A stretch of DNA of 64,000 nt, taken from NCBI RefSeq assembly GCF_001718415.1, contig NZ_CP013379.1:47153-111152 (forward strand), written 5' to 3'. The translations under genes and the position numbers were made by a program. The notes below the pieces were generated by a model. The model saw only the letters and a list, made by a program, of their open reading frames with translations, was not told the origin of the DNA and made no database searches. Position 1 is the stretch's first letter; each line of letters opens with the position of its first letter. This DNA is from Burkholderia pseudomultivorans. Lineage in GTDB: Bacteria; Pseudomonadota; Gammaproteobacteria; Burkholderiales; Burkholderiaceae. This document shows, in pieces, positions 9,823-17,925 of this stretch.

Positions 9823-10281
9823 CATCAAACCGACGTGATCGATTTGCCACGCGAGCCGCTTTCGCCGCGGCCCGGATACACCACCACGCTCTAGGGGCTG
9901 CGCTGCGTCCCGCAGCTTGCCCCGGCGCTTGCCACCCCATGTCCACCTGAGCCGCTACGCGCCTCAGATAGCGCGCTCGCCGCGCGCGGCGTTCCGCCTC
10001 ATCGACATGCCGCTGCTCCCGACGTCCCTGTCCCCTGAGCTCGTCGTCCTATTTCCGCGACCGTAGCGCCGGCCTTTGCCGCGTCAAGGCGCGCGGGGCC
10101 GTGTCGTGCGCTGCGCTCCCTCCCGCCCCACCCCGCGCGTGATTCCTTGACCCGGCGCCGGCCGGCGCTCGTCCGTTCGCGGGACGACGAACTAAGGGGA
10201 CCGGCGGCAGCTGCGAAGCGCAGCACGCCGACTCGACAGAACCCAATACGTCGGGACTCTGAATCTTGGGTCCCGGTCAGC
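9823..10281 (+). repeat. Long direct repeat DR-459, copy 1
   Basis: A 459-base non-coding block that recurs at 13105-13563 with only a handful of substitutions. It is GC-rich with many short inverted repeats (for example CCGGCGCCGGCCGG near 10152). It ends 38 bases before the start of the 196-aa gene, as copy 2 ends 21 bases before the DUF3560 gene. The constant placement upstream of plus-strand genes suggests a shared promoter or leader and not a random duplication. Confidence 0.85.
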
Positions 10282-10319
10282 TAACACCGCGTTACGCGGT
10301 ACGTCATAGAGGAAAGAGC

Positions 10320-10910
10320 ATGTACAAGCTGGTTATCGAGTGTGGGCCTGCGCCGGCCGACGAACAGTGTGTTCAGCTGGGAAATGAGAACTATAAAGAG
10401 CGCAGCCGCGCGGAATGCCGCGCCTACATCAAAGTGATCACACGGGCTCTGGGCGAACCGCCTGAGGGGGCACGCTTCATCGTCCGGCGATGTACGCATG
10501 GTTTCGGCGAATACTTCGAGGTCGCCGTAAAGGTCGAAAGTGAGGAAGGATCGCCCGAATGCGAGACGGCCGTTCGTTATGCATTCCGCTGCGAAGCGGA
10601 GGCTCCGACTCGGTGGGACGACGAGGCGCGTCGTGAACTAGCCGCTGCGGGCTTTCCGGTGTCGGCTACCGAAGAACGCGACGAGCTGGCGAAGGCAGGC
10701 ACCGTGCGGCAAAAGATCAACGCCGCGCTCTGGAAGGACCTCGATGAATTGATCATGCAGTGCGATGCAGATTCACCCGTTGGCGAGTCCTGCGTCCGCA
10801 TGCTCAACCTATTCGAGCGGATCCTCGCGTGCGAAGAACTCGAGCCGGATCTTCGGGAAAGCTTTGCGCGAGAAGCCGTACGCCAGTGCAACGTCTGGTA
10901 CTTCGGTTGA
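10320..10910 (+). CDS. Unknown 196-aa protein, partner of the DndC-like gene
   Basis: The ATG at 10320 follows a good ribosome binding site (GAGGA, 8 bases upstream). The protein is acidic and cysteine-rich, with a predicted alpha/beta N-terminal half ('MYKLVIECG', 'GARFIVRRCTHGFGEYFEVAVKVE') and a helical C-terminal half. I do not recognise the family. Its stop is five bases before the ATG of the PP-loop gene, so the two are probably co-translated and may work together. The 459-bp repeat lies just upstream and is the likely control region. Confidence 0.6.
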   Translation: MYKLVIECGPAPADEQCVQLGNENYKERSRAECRAYIKVITRALGEPPEGARFIVRRCTHGFGEYFEVAVKVESEEGSPECETAVRYAFRCEAEAPTRWDDEARRELAAAGFPVSATEERDELAKAGTVRQKINAALWKDLDELIMQCDADSPVGESCVRMLNLFERILACEELEPDLRESFAREAVRQCNVWYFG

Positions 10911-10915
10911 GCGCG

Positions 10916-12715
10916 ATGCAAACGATCGAAATGTTCCCGCTGGCGGAAGTGCGCCCGAGCCTCGATCAGCGCGTCGGACTCGCGCTCCGGGCTCTGTTGG
11001 CGCTCTTCGCCGCGAATCGAATGGTGATCTGCCAATTCAGCGCGGGCAAGGATAGCGGGGTCGTGACGAGTCTCGGGCTCGAGGCTGCTCGCCAATATGC
11101 GGTCGCCGGCGGGCGGCCGCTTGTCTGCGTCATCACGGCCGACACCTTGGTCGAATCGCCGGAGATGGTCGAGCATGCACAGCGCGAGCTCGACAAGATG
11201 GTGACGTTTGGTCAGGAGCACAGTTTCGAAGTTCGCATCCTGGTTGTCGCGCCGTCGCTCGCGACGTCGTGGCAGCTCGCAGTGCTGACCGGCCGTGCCT
11301 TGCCCAGCTATGCCGGCACGAACTCGGATTGCTCGGTGTCGTTAAAAATTGAGCCGAGCCGAGTCGGTCGCAACCAGCTGTATCGCGAGGCACGAAAGGC
11401 CGGCTATGCAGAGCCAGTCGTCCTGCTCGGCACGCGCTTCGACGAAAGCGAGCGGCGCAAAGCGAAGATGACCGCGCGGGGCGATCGCGCGGATACGCCG
11501 GTCCGCAATAGCGACGGCGAGCTGACGCTCTGCCCGATCGCCGACTGGTCGACCGAGGACGTCTGGGAGTTTATCGGCGAAGTTTCGTCCGGGCTGCGGC
11601 GCAGCTACACGGATTTCGAAGAAACGAAGCGGATCTACGCGCATGCTGGTAACAGCAGCTGCGCGATCGTGTCGGACCTCACGTTCGAGGAGGCGTCCGC
11701 CGGCAAGCGCGTGCGCCGCGGACATTGCGATGCACGCACCGGCTGCTGGACCTGCCAACAAGCCGATGATCGGTCGCTCGCGGAGATGATCCGCTTCGAC
11801 GAAGATCGGTATGCCTATGCGCGTGGCCTGCAGCAGCTGAATCGCTTCATCCGCGCGATCCGCTACGACTGGTCACGTCGCAACTGGGTGGGTCGCACGA
11901 TTCGGGAAGGGTACATCTGCCTCGAGCCCGATACGTTCGGAGCCGCGACCGTGCGCGAGCTAGTCCGGTACATGCTGACAATCGATCGAGACGAGAGAAT
12001 CCGTGCGAAGCGCGCCGGAACGCACCCGAAGTTCCAGACGTTGCCGCTGCCGATGATGATCGCCGTTGACGCGATGCAGTCCCTGCAGGGGCTCGCGGCG
12101 CCCTTCGCGATCTGGGCAGATTACCGCGACATCTGTGAGCGTGGCGTGAGCTACTCGGTGCCGGAAATCGCGCCGGCCGCGCCGGCACCGTTGCCCGAGC
12201 CGCTGTTCCTGAAGGTTGGTACCGAATGGGACGATACGGCGGATCAATGGACAGGGTTTCGAGATCCGCTGTTCGAGGCATTGACCGAGCGCTCGCCCTG
12301 CGCGCCGACAGTCATGGATCTCGGCAACGGCAAGAGCACATGGGAGGTTCGAACTGGCGCACGCTTCGACGTCGATGTCGAGTCGGCCGAGATGATCCTG
12401 GAGTTCGAGGCTGATCGGCTGGCCGAAATGCACGATCGCGGCTTTCATCCCGGCGGAATCACGGCCGGTTATCGGTGGTATCTGAGTTACGGGGCGCTGA
12501 CGCTCTCCCACAAGCAGCAGCTGAAGCACGATGAGGTGGCGCGACGCACCGACTTCAAGGACCGGCTCGGCCTAAATCTCGGGCACGACGTCGCGCAGCT
12601 TGTCCAGCAAGGGGTGCGTTTTGGTGACCTGCCTGACAACGCGAGGTATGCCTGGGCGCACAAGGCAACGACGGCCGGCGCGCAGACCACCTTCGAGTTT
12701 GCCCTCGATGCATGA
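10916..12715 (+). CDS. DndC-like phosphoadenosine-phosphosulfate reductase-family protein
   Basis: 599 aa from the ATG at 10916. The PP-loop SAGKDS at residues 42-47 is the ATP-pyrophosphatase motif of PAPS reductases and DndC. Cysteines in 'TNSDCSVSLKIEP' and 'HCDARTGCWTCQQADDRS' resemble the Fe-S ligands of DndC, where a GCWTC motif is typical. DndC/SspD proteins activate DNA for phosphorothioate modification, and PAPS-reductase-like genes also occur as BREX accessory genes. No dndA, B, D, E or ssp partner is visible nearby, so this is an orphan with an extra C-terminal region (about residues 400-599) of unknown role. Whether it modifies DNA, counteracts a host system or does something else is open. 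Confidence 0.75.
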   Translation: MQTIEMFPLAEVRPSLDQRVGLALRALLALFAANRMVICQFSAGKDSGVVTSLGLEAARQYAVAGGRPLVCVITADTLVESPEMVEHAQRELDKMVTFGQEHSFEVRILVVAPSLATSWQLAVLTGRALPSYAGTNSDCSVSLKIEPSRVGRNQLYREARKAGYAEPVVLLGTRFDESERRKAKMTARGDRADTPVRNSDGELTLCPIADWSTEDVWEFIGEVSSGLRRSYTDFEETKRIYAHAGNSSCAIVSDLTFEEASAGKRVRRGHCDARTGCWTCQQADDRSLAEMIRFDEDRYAYARGLQQLNRFIRAIRYDWSRRNWVGRTIREGYICLEPDTFGAATVRELVRYMLTIDRDERIRAKRAGTHPKFQTLPLPMMIAVDAMQSLQGLAAPFAIWADYRDICERGVSYSVPEIAPAAPAPLPEPLFLKVGTEWDDTADQWTGFRDPLFEALTERSPCAPTVMDLGNGKSTWEVRTGARFDVDVESAEMILEFEADRLAEMHDRGFHPGGITAGYRWYLSYGALTLSHKQQLKHDEVARRTDFKDRLGLNLGHDVAQLVQQGVRFGDLPDNARYAWAHKATTAGAQTTFEFALDA

Positions 12716-12876
12716 TGGAGGCCCGGGCTACGTGGCTGGTTGGCGGAGGGACCGGTCGCCCTGGCGCTGGCCGAAGCCGCCAAGCCCTGGCGTGCGCGGC
12801 ATCGACGCGGCCGGGAGAAATCGAACGGCTGTCGGGGGCCGGATTTTCGCTGAAGGTTCTGCGTCGAAGCATAAAT

Positions 12877-12910
12877 AAAGATGGGACCGCATGTTCGCGG
12901 TCCCATCTTT
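12877..12910 (+). terminator. Strong intrinsic terminator or attenuator after the DndC-like gene
   Basis: A perfect 14-bp stem (AAAGATGGGACCGC / GCGGTCCCATCTTT) with a six-base loop. T residues end the stem and A residues begin it, so it could act in both directions. It separates the DndC-like operon from a small ORF whose ribosome binding site begins right after the stem. Confidence 0.75.
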
Positions 12911-12923
12911 ACAGGAGACGACA

Positions 12924-13034
12924 ATGATCCATCCAGTGATCTACATCGACCACGACAACGCGGAGTTCTTCAGCAACGAACACGCGCTCCTGGTCTGGTG
13001 GACGCCACGGCGCATGTGCGTGGTGCTGCGGTAA
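12924..13034 (+). CDS. Possible 36-aa small protein
   Basis: ATG at 12924 with AGGAGA eight bases upstream; the product starts 'MIHPVIYIDHDNAEFFSNE' and ends 'MCVVLR'. It begins immediately downstream of the terminator hairpin and ends 70 bases before copy 2 of the long repeat. The good Shine-Dalgarno sequence supports translation; the function is unknown. Confidence 0.35.
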   Translation: MIHPVIYIDHDNAEFFSNEHALLVWWTPRRMCVVLR

Positions 13035-13104
13035 GTGAAGGGGCTAAAGCCCCTGTTCTTACGGTCCCGAGCAACCGGATCGTGCCGGGCCGCGACGGCT
13101 CGCG

Positions 13105-13563
13105 CATCAAACCGACATGATCGATTTGCCACGCGAGCCGCTCTTTCCGCGGCCCGGATACACCACCACGCTCTAGGAGCTGCGCTGCGTCCCGCAGCTT
13201 GCCCCGGCGCTTGCCACCCCATGTCCACCTGAGTCGCTACGCGCCTCAGATAGCGCGCTCGCCGCGCGCGGCGTTCCGCCTCATCGACATGCCGCTGCTC
13301 CCGACGTCCCTGTCCCCTGAGCTCGTCGTCCTATTTCCGCGACCGTAGCGCCGGCCTTTGCCGCGTCAAGGCGCGCGGGGCCGTGTCGTGCGCTGCGCTC
13401 CCTCCCGCCCCACCCCGCGCGTGATTCCTTGACCCGGCGCCGGCCGGCGCTCGTCCGTTCGCGGGACGACGAACTAAGGGGACCGGCGGCAGCTGCGAAG
13501 CGCAGCACGCCGACTCGACAGAACCCAATACGTCGGGACTCCGAATCTTGGGTCCCGGTCAGC
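13105..13563 (+). repeat. Long direct repeat DR-459, copy 2
   Basis: Nearly identical to 9823-10281; the few differences I see are scattered single or double substitutions (for example cgacgtgatc against cgacatgatc). It ends 21 bases before the ATG of the DUF3560 gene. Recombination between the two copies would delete or invert nothing else than the 3.3-kb DndC-like unit, so the unit could excise as a circle. Confidence 0.85.
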
Positions 13564-13584
13564 AAAAACCAACCAGGAGCATGT

Positions 13585-14928
13585 ATGCAACACCTCACGG
13601 CAACCTATTCCCCCGACGATAATAAGCTGCGTCTGTACAGCACCGCGCGCCTCGACGAGGCGCTGTATCGACGTGTTCACGATGCGGGCTTCCGGTTCGC
13701 GCCGAAACAGGATCTGTTCGTCGCGCCGAGCTGGACGCCCGCCCGCGAGGATCTTCTCCTCGAGCTGTGCGGCGAGATCGATGACGAGGACACGTCGCTC
13801 GTCGAACGCGCGGAAGAGCGTGCAGACCGGTTCGACGGATATAGCGAACGGCGTGCGGCCGACGCGAAAGCCGCACATGCCGTGTTCACCTCGATCACCG
13901 AACGTATCCCGTTAGGTCAGCCGATCCTGGTCGGTCACCACAGCGAAGCCCGCGCACGACGCGATGTCGAGCGTATCGATAACGCCATGCGCAAAGCGGT
14001 CTCGATGTGGGACACGCACGAATATTGGGAGCGTCGCGCGGCCGGTGCACTCCGGCACGCGAAATACAAGGAGCGTGCGGACGTCCGCCATCGTCGGATC
14101 AAGCGCATCGAGGCCGATCGCCGAAAATGCGTGCGCAGTCTCGAGCTCCTGAAGGCTGCAGCCGACGCGCTGCGATCGCCAACGCTGACCGTGGAGCATG
14201 CCCTCACGGTGGCTTCGGCGTCGGGTCTGCACGGTCTTTGGAGCGCACTGAACGCGTGTCCCGATAGCTTCCGCGCGACCTGTGACCAGTATCTCGAACG
14301 GGAAGGCCGCAATCGTGCACATTGGGAACGCTGGATCGCGCATTACGATTGCCGCCTGAACTACGAGCGCGCAATGCTCGCGGAGCAAGGCGGCATCAAG
14401 GCCGATGCGTTCGACATCGTGCCAGGTGGCCAAGTGCTCGTCCGCGGCGAGTGGCTGGTCGTGAAACGCGTGAATCGTTCAGCTGGTGCGATCTGCAGCG
14501 TCACGACACAGGCGCGCTTTGTACCGGTCCGCGGTATCGAGGAAATCGAAGACTACCGCGCGCCGTCTGTCGAGGTGGCGGCCAAGGTCAAGGCTGCAAG
14601 CAAGCTGCCGCCCCTTTGCAACTACCCTGGTACAGGCTTTCGCGAGATGACCAAGGCCGAATGGGACGCCACCCATCGCGACTATAAGGGGTCGCGCGAG
14701 CTCGGCGCCGGCGCCGTTCGACCGGGCGGGTATCGGCCGGACATCGAGGGCGCGGCAGACGTCTCCAGCTCGGCCGGCCGGCACCGCGTGCGTTCGGTGG
14801 TCCACCGCGGTGTACTGGTGGCGGTCTACCTGACAGACGTTAAGCGGGTCGACCCACCGGCAATCCCGCCCTCTGGAAGCGAAGTTGAGTTTGCCGCACC
14901 GGATCTCACGGCAGCCCAACCCTCCTGA
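13585..14928 (+). CDS. DUF3560 domain protein
   Basis: 447 aa from the ATG at 13585 (AGGAG upstream). Residues about 75-200 match what I know of DUF3560: 'YSERRAADAKAAHAVF', 'IPLGQPILVGHHSEARARRDVERIDNAMRKAV', then a long basic helix-rich segment with 'HRRIKRIEADRRKCVRSLELL'. DUF3560 proteins are found on conjugative plasmids and ICEs, often near antirestriction genes; the biochemical role is not known to me. The upstream 459-bp repeat gives it the same control region as the DndC-like operon, and a clear terminator follows its stop. Confidence 0.75.
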   Translation: MQHLTATYSPDDNKLRLYSTARLDEALYRRVHDAGFRFAPKQDLFVAPSWTPAREDLLLELCGEIDDEDTSLVERAEERADRFDGYSERRAADAKAAHAVFTSITERIPLGQPILVGHHSEARARRDVERIDNAMRKAVSMWDTHEYWERRAAGALRHAKYKERADVRHRRIKRIEADRRKCVRSLELLKAAADALRSPTLTVEHALTVASASGLHGLWSALNACPDSFRATCDQYLEREGRNRAHWERWIAHYDCRLNYERAMLAEQGGIKADAFDIVPGGQVLVRGEWLVVKRVNRSAGAICSVTTQARFVPVRGIEEIEDYRAPSVEVAAKVKAASKLPPLCNYPGTGFREMTKAEWDATHRDYKGSRELGAGAVRPGGYRPDIEGAADVSSSAGRHRVRSVVHRGVLVAVYLTDVKRVDPPAIPPSGSEVEFAAPDLTAAQPS

Positions 14929-14943
14929 CGGCGTGATATCGGC

Positions 14944-14967
14944 GCCCCGGCCATGCCGGGGCTTTTC
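14944..14967 (+). terminator. Intrinsic terminator of the DUF3560 gene
   Basis: GCCCCGGC / GCCGGGGC stem with a CAT loop followed by TTTTCCTT, 16 bases after the DUF3560 stop codon. Confidence 0.8.
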
Positions 14968-15408
14968 CTTGGGCATCGGCGATGACCACAGCCGGTGGCA
15001 CATTCGCTCCCACGCGCGTGCCGCGCACTCCAGATCGGCCGGCCCATAAACCGCGGGCCGCCCTCATGACCAACTGCACACTGAACCGCCCTCTTGAGGT
15101 CTCGGCCAGTGGATCTAACCCGGCCGGAAAGAGGTAAAGCGCCCCGGGTTCTAAAAGGATGTCGCTACCCGTCGCAAACGATCGCCGCGCTGGTTTCGCC
15201 GGCCAGAGCGGGCCCGCACACTATGGCGCGCGCCCACTCCTTCAAGGGCTTTCGCGGCATAAACGGTGCCCTCCTACGGACTGCCTCCCCGTTATTCCAC
15301 GGTCCCTTGACCGGCAACCCCTGCGCGGCGCTCGCAAGCGCCGGGTAGCGACATTTCGGAGCCGCATACGGCAACGCGCTATCCGCCCCCCAACTGTGGA
15401 GCGCATAC
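14968..15408 (+). other. Non-coding leader upstream of the methyltransferase
   Basis: About 440 bases without a credible gene. The stretch is GC-rich with short repeats such as GGGTAGCGACATTT near 15343 and a related GTCGCTACCC near 15163, which form a long-range inverted repeat. By position it plays the role that the 459-bp repeats play for the upstream genes, but the sequence differs. Confidence 0.45.
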
Positions 15409-16053
15409 ATGAGCTTTCTCTATAACGGCGATTGCCTGGAAGTGTTGCCGTCCATTCCGGACGGCGTGGTCGACTTCGTCCTGACCGATCCGCCCTATCT
15501 CGTCAACTATCAGGATCGCACCGGGCGCTCGATCGCGAACGATGTCAAATCCGACTGGCTGGCGCCGGCATTCGCGGAGGTGTACCGCGTCATGAAGTCG
15601 AACACGCTTTGCGTGAGCTTCTACGGCTGGACGAAGACGGACCTCTTTTTCGACGCGTGGAAGCGCGCCGGCCTGCGGGTCGTCGGCCACATCGTTTTCG
15701 CGAAGTCCTACGCGTCGAAATCGCGCTTCGTCGCGTACCGCCACGAATCCGCGTACGTGCTCGCGAAGGGCCAGCCGGCTGTGCCGGCTACGCCGCTGCC
15801 CGACGTGATGCGCTGGGAGTATTCCGGGAATCGGCACCATCCCACGCAAAAACCGGTTCCGTGCCTCAAGCGCCTCATTGAAAGCTACACGGCCCCTGGC
15901 GACGTCGTTCTTGATCCATTCGCTGGGTCGGGCTCGACATGCGTTGCCGCGCGCGAGGTCGATCGCTACTACATCGGCATCGAGCTTGACCCGACCTATT
16001 ACGCCGCAGCTTGTGAACGGCTCGAAATCGACCGATTCCGCGTCGCAGCCTGA
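15409..16053 (+). CDS. DNA (adenine-N6 or cytosine-N4) methyltransferase, orphan
   Basis: 214 aa. The catalytic motif DPPY is at residues 27-30. The AdoMet-binding motif 'DPFAGSGST' near residue 168 comes after it, so the order is that of beta-class amino-methyltransferases. A 'HPTQKP' motif precedes the AdoMet motif, as usual. The protein is short, with a small target-recognition part, and no restriction endonuclease is next to it. On conjugative elements such enzymes usually protect the incoming DNA or alter gene expression. The recognition sequence cannot be deduced. Confidence 0.88.
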   Translation: MSFLYNGDCLEVLPSIPDGVVDFVLTDPPYLVNYQDRTGRSIANDVKSDWLAPAFAEVYRVMKSNTLCVSFYGWTKTDLFFDAWKRAGLRVVGHIVFAKSYASKSRFVAYRHESAYVLAKGQPAVPATPLPDVMRWEYSGNRHHPTQKPVPCLKRLIESYTAPGDVVLDPFAGSGSTCVAAREVDRYYIGIELDPTYYAAACERLEIDRFRVAA

Positions 16054-16106
16054 CGACGATTTGCGGCGCCTGGCGCCGCCCTACACCATCACGAACGGAT
16101 CACATC

Positions 16107-16445
16107 ATGGAACACTACATTATCGCTGCGCTGCTCGACGAGATTACCCACAAGATCCTCGGTACTGACGCTAGCGCCGATCCCGAAAGCGGCCTCTTGG
16201 CTGCAGACCACGTTGTCACGATCGACAAGAAGCGCCTGGTCGAAGCGCTTCAGGAGGCGGTCGACCTCGGACGCTGGCCGATTGCTTCAAGCAAGGTTGC
16301 CGAAATCATCGCCAACGAACGGCTCAGTGCGGACGTTTCGGAACGAGACGACACTCCCACGGTTGCGGTGGTCTCGGTGATGAACGTTATCGCCGCGGTG
16401 ACAGACGCGTACAACGCCGGCCGTGCCCTTCAATCGGAGAAATGA
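16107..16445 (+). CDS. Unknown 112-aa protein
   Basis: ATG at 16107, 53 bases after the methyltransferase and probably in its operon. It has a mainly helical composition ('HYIIAALLDEITHKILGTDAS', 'VVSVMNVIAAVTDAYNAGRALQSEK') and no signal peptide or recognised domain. A convergent terminator follows. I do not recognise a family. Confidence 0.55.
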   Translation: MEHYIIAALLDEITHKILGTDASADPESGLLAADHVVTIDKKRLVEALQEAVDLGRWPIASSKVAEIIANERLSADVSERDDTPTVAVVSVMNVIAAVTDAYNAGRALQSEK

Positions 16446-16456
16446 GGTAGCGACGT

Positions 16457-16489
16457 GAAGGGTCCGCGATACTACTCCGCGGGCCCTTC
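16457..16489. terminator. Bidirectional terminator between convergent genes
   Basis: GAAGGGTCCGCG (16457-16468) pairs with CGCGGGCCCTTC (16478-16489). It lies between the plus-strand 112-aa gene and the minus-strand HTH gene and overlaps the stop codon of the latter. Confidence 0.65.
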
Positions 16490-16741
16490 TTCCCAGATAT
16501 TGCCCAGTCCGGCCCGGGCGCACAGGAGCGCCCAGGCCGAATAGGGAATTGAGTGCTCGCCGCTGAGCCAGCGTCCCACGCTACGACCGGTCTCTTCGAT
16601 ACCGAGGAAAATGCTGGCGTTTCGCCGCGTGAATCCACAACGATCGAGTACCTGGCGGATTTCACTAGCCGTCGGTTCCATCCACAGTCGCGCCGGTTGC
16701 AAACATTCGGGCCGCACAGTGGCCCGCAGATCTTGCGTCAT
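16472..16741 (-). CDS. Small HTH-like DNA-binding protein
   Basis: 89 aa. The middle reads as a helix-turn-helix of the Cro/XRE kind: 'TASEIRQVLDRCGFTRRNASIFLGIEETGRSVGRWLSGEHSIPYSAWALL'. Such proteins act as local repressors. It is monocistronic and convergent with the methyltransferase pair. The upstream region has two GC-rich hairpins. The target is unknown; it may regulate its own promoter or the leading-region genes. Confidence 0.55.
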   Translation of the reverse strand: MTQDLRATVRPECLQPARLWMEPTASEIRQVLDRCGFTRRNASIFLGIEETGRSVGRWLSGEHSIPYSAWALLCARAGLGNIWEEGPAE

Positions 16742-17059
16742 TTTTCAGTCCATCCCATATCCAGCCCCCACGGCTTCGCCGCGGGGGAAACACGCGGCCT
16801 TACGGCCGCTTGACTACCCCTTGTCGAACATCGACGGCCGAACCGGATCGTCCCACCGCGTTGCGGCGGGCCGGCGCTCTCCCTTGCGCCCGCCTACGCG
16901 GGCGCGGGGGACCCGTGCGCCTCGATCCGGGCGCGCAGCGCGCGCGACACCTGGTCGAGCGACAAAACCCTGGCTTGCAGGAGGGAGGGTTTCCCCTCGC
17001 CCATGGCAAGCACAGGGTCGATCGCGGGTTGCCCCGCCGCACTTGTCGCGCAGGTTTGG
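16742..17059. other. Intergenic region with GC-rich hairpins
   Basis: No gene is visible in about 320 bases. There are hairpins around 16768-16790 (CCCC.CGGC-TTC-GCCG.GGGG) and 16794-16810 (GCGGCC-TTAC-GGCCGC), probably the promoter and leader region of the minus-strand HTH gene. Confidence 0.4.
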
Positions 17060-17263
17060 TCAGGCAACGAGCACAGCCATTGCCTCGCGAGCCTTCGCCG
17101 TCATCTCGTGATCGCTAATCGTATCGCGACCTTCGTACACCATCAGCCCGTACGGCTCGGCTAGGGCACGCGCCGGAGCACACAGCGCCGCATCGTCGCC
17201 CGATTCGAGCCGGTTCCGCCAGATGTTGATCGCGGTCTCTATTTCGCCAATCGAATAGATCAT
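17060..17263 (-). CDS. DUF3717-type small protein
   Basis: 67 aa; 'YSIGEIETAINIWRNRLESGDDAALCAPARALAEPYGLMVYE' fits the DUF3717 family (E-x-A-I-N-x-W-R then LA..Y..M), which is common in Burkholderia and relatives. The function is unknown. It lies 41 bases downstream of the ArdB-like gene on the same strand, with a GC hairpin (17273-17292) between them. Confidence 0.6.
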   Translation of the reverse strand: MIYSIGEIETAINIWRNRLESGDDAALCAPARALAEPYGLMVYEGRDTISDHEMTAKAREAMAVLVA

Positions 17264-17304
17264 TGTGCCTTAGCCCGGCGTTTCCGCCGGGCCGCCTCAT
17301 TTTG

Positions 17305-17724
17305 TTAGAACGGAATTTCTGCCGAAATCATCTCGTCGCGGGCCACCTCCCCACCGCCAAGAATCGCCCGAGCCTCATCATGGAGGCACGCGAAGCCATG
17401 CAGGGCGGTAAACAGTTCCGACTCCCCCATTTCCTCCAGCGCGGCAAGCGTGACCAACACGCCAAACGCATCGGCGCTCATTCGATGACCGCCGACTTCG
17501 ATTTGCTCGTCATTCAGCAGCAGCGGAGCGACATAGAAGCCCTTGGACTCCAGACCATAAAAGCGCCAACCAGACGTCGTGTAGGCCGGAAAAAGGATTT
17601 TCGCCCAACGCACGACAGCCAATTGCGCACATGCCGCGCGACGCTTCAGAAAATGCGGGAAGAAGGCCGCGCGCTGATGATCGGGCCACTCGTAACGCTT
17701 CACTTCCAGTTCAACTTGATTCAC
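17305..17724 (-). CDS. KlcA/ArdB-like antirestriction protein
   Basis: 139 aa from a GTG at 17724, chosen because CGGAGAAAAACC stands just before it and the same leader stands before the divergent ParB-like gene. Family hallmarks are 'FFPHFLKRRAACAQLAVVRWAKILFPAYTTSGWRFYGLESKGFYVAP' and 'MSADAFGVLVTLAALEEM...LHGFACLHDEA'. These match the 'W.FY.LsNGGFYmAP' and 'MSADAaGivvtL' blocks of KlcA/ArdB. ArdB-type proteins block type I restriction without mimicking DNA. Length is normal for the family (about 140). It fits an establishment role during conjugation. Confidence 0.7.
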   Translation of the reverse strand: MNQVELEVKRYEWPDHQRAAFFPHFLKRRAACAQLAVVRWAKILFPAYTTSGWRFYGLESKGFYVAPLLLNDEQIEVGGHRMSADAFGVLVTLAALEEMGESELFTALHGFACLHDEARAILGGGEVARDEMISAEIPF

Positions 17725-17773
17725 GGTTTTTCTCCGGTTATCGCCCACGGCGGAATCGCTAGGGCATGTTTGT

Positions 17774-17793
17774 ATTATAGGACGTTTCGTCCT
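17774..17793 (-). promoter_or_regulatory. Promoter with embedded palindromic operator for the ArdB-like gene
   Basis: Read on the minus strand, a perfect -10 (TATAAT, 17779-17774) is directly preceded by AGGACG-AAA-CGTCCT (17793-17779), which fills the spacer. A -35-like TTGATT lies 18 bases upstream. A repressor bound here would block RNA polymerase. Confidence 0.65.
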
Positions 17794-17855
17794 TATCAAT
17801 CAATAATTTTATATACCCGATTAAATTCTAGGGGAATTGTTTTAATTGCACCGAT

Positions 17856-17877
17856 ATAGGACGATTCGTCCTATAAT
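17856..17877 (+). promoter_or_regulatory. Promoter with embedded palindromic operator for the ParB-like gene
   Basis: A perfect 19-bp palindrome (ATAGGACGA-T-TCGTCCTAT, 17856-17874) runs into a perfect -10 TATAAT (17872-17877). It is the mirror image of the ArdB-like promoter 79 bases away. No good -35 is visible at normal spacing. Confidence 0.65.
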
Positions 17878-17925
17878 ACACCTATGCCTCGGCGGTGTGC
17901 TGAAGGCGATAACCGGAGAAAAACC

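Noticed and set aside
12712..12927. A 71-codon frame whose ATG overlaps the stop of the DndC-like gene (ATGA)
   Set aside because: The overlap looks like coupling, but the frame runs through the strong terminator hairpin at 12877-12910 and its composition is biased; no conserved feature supports it.
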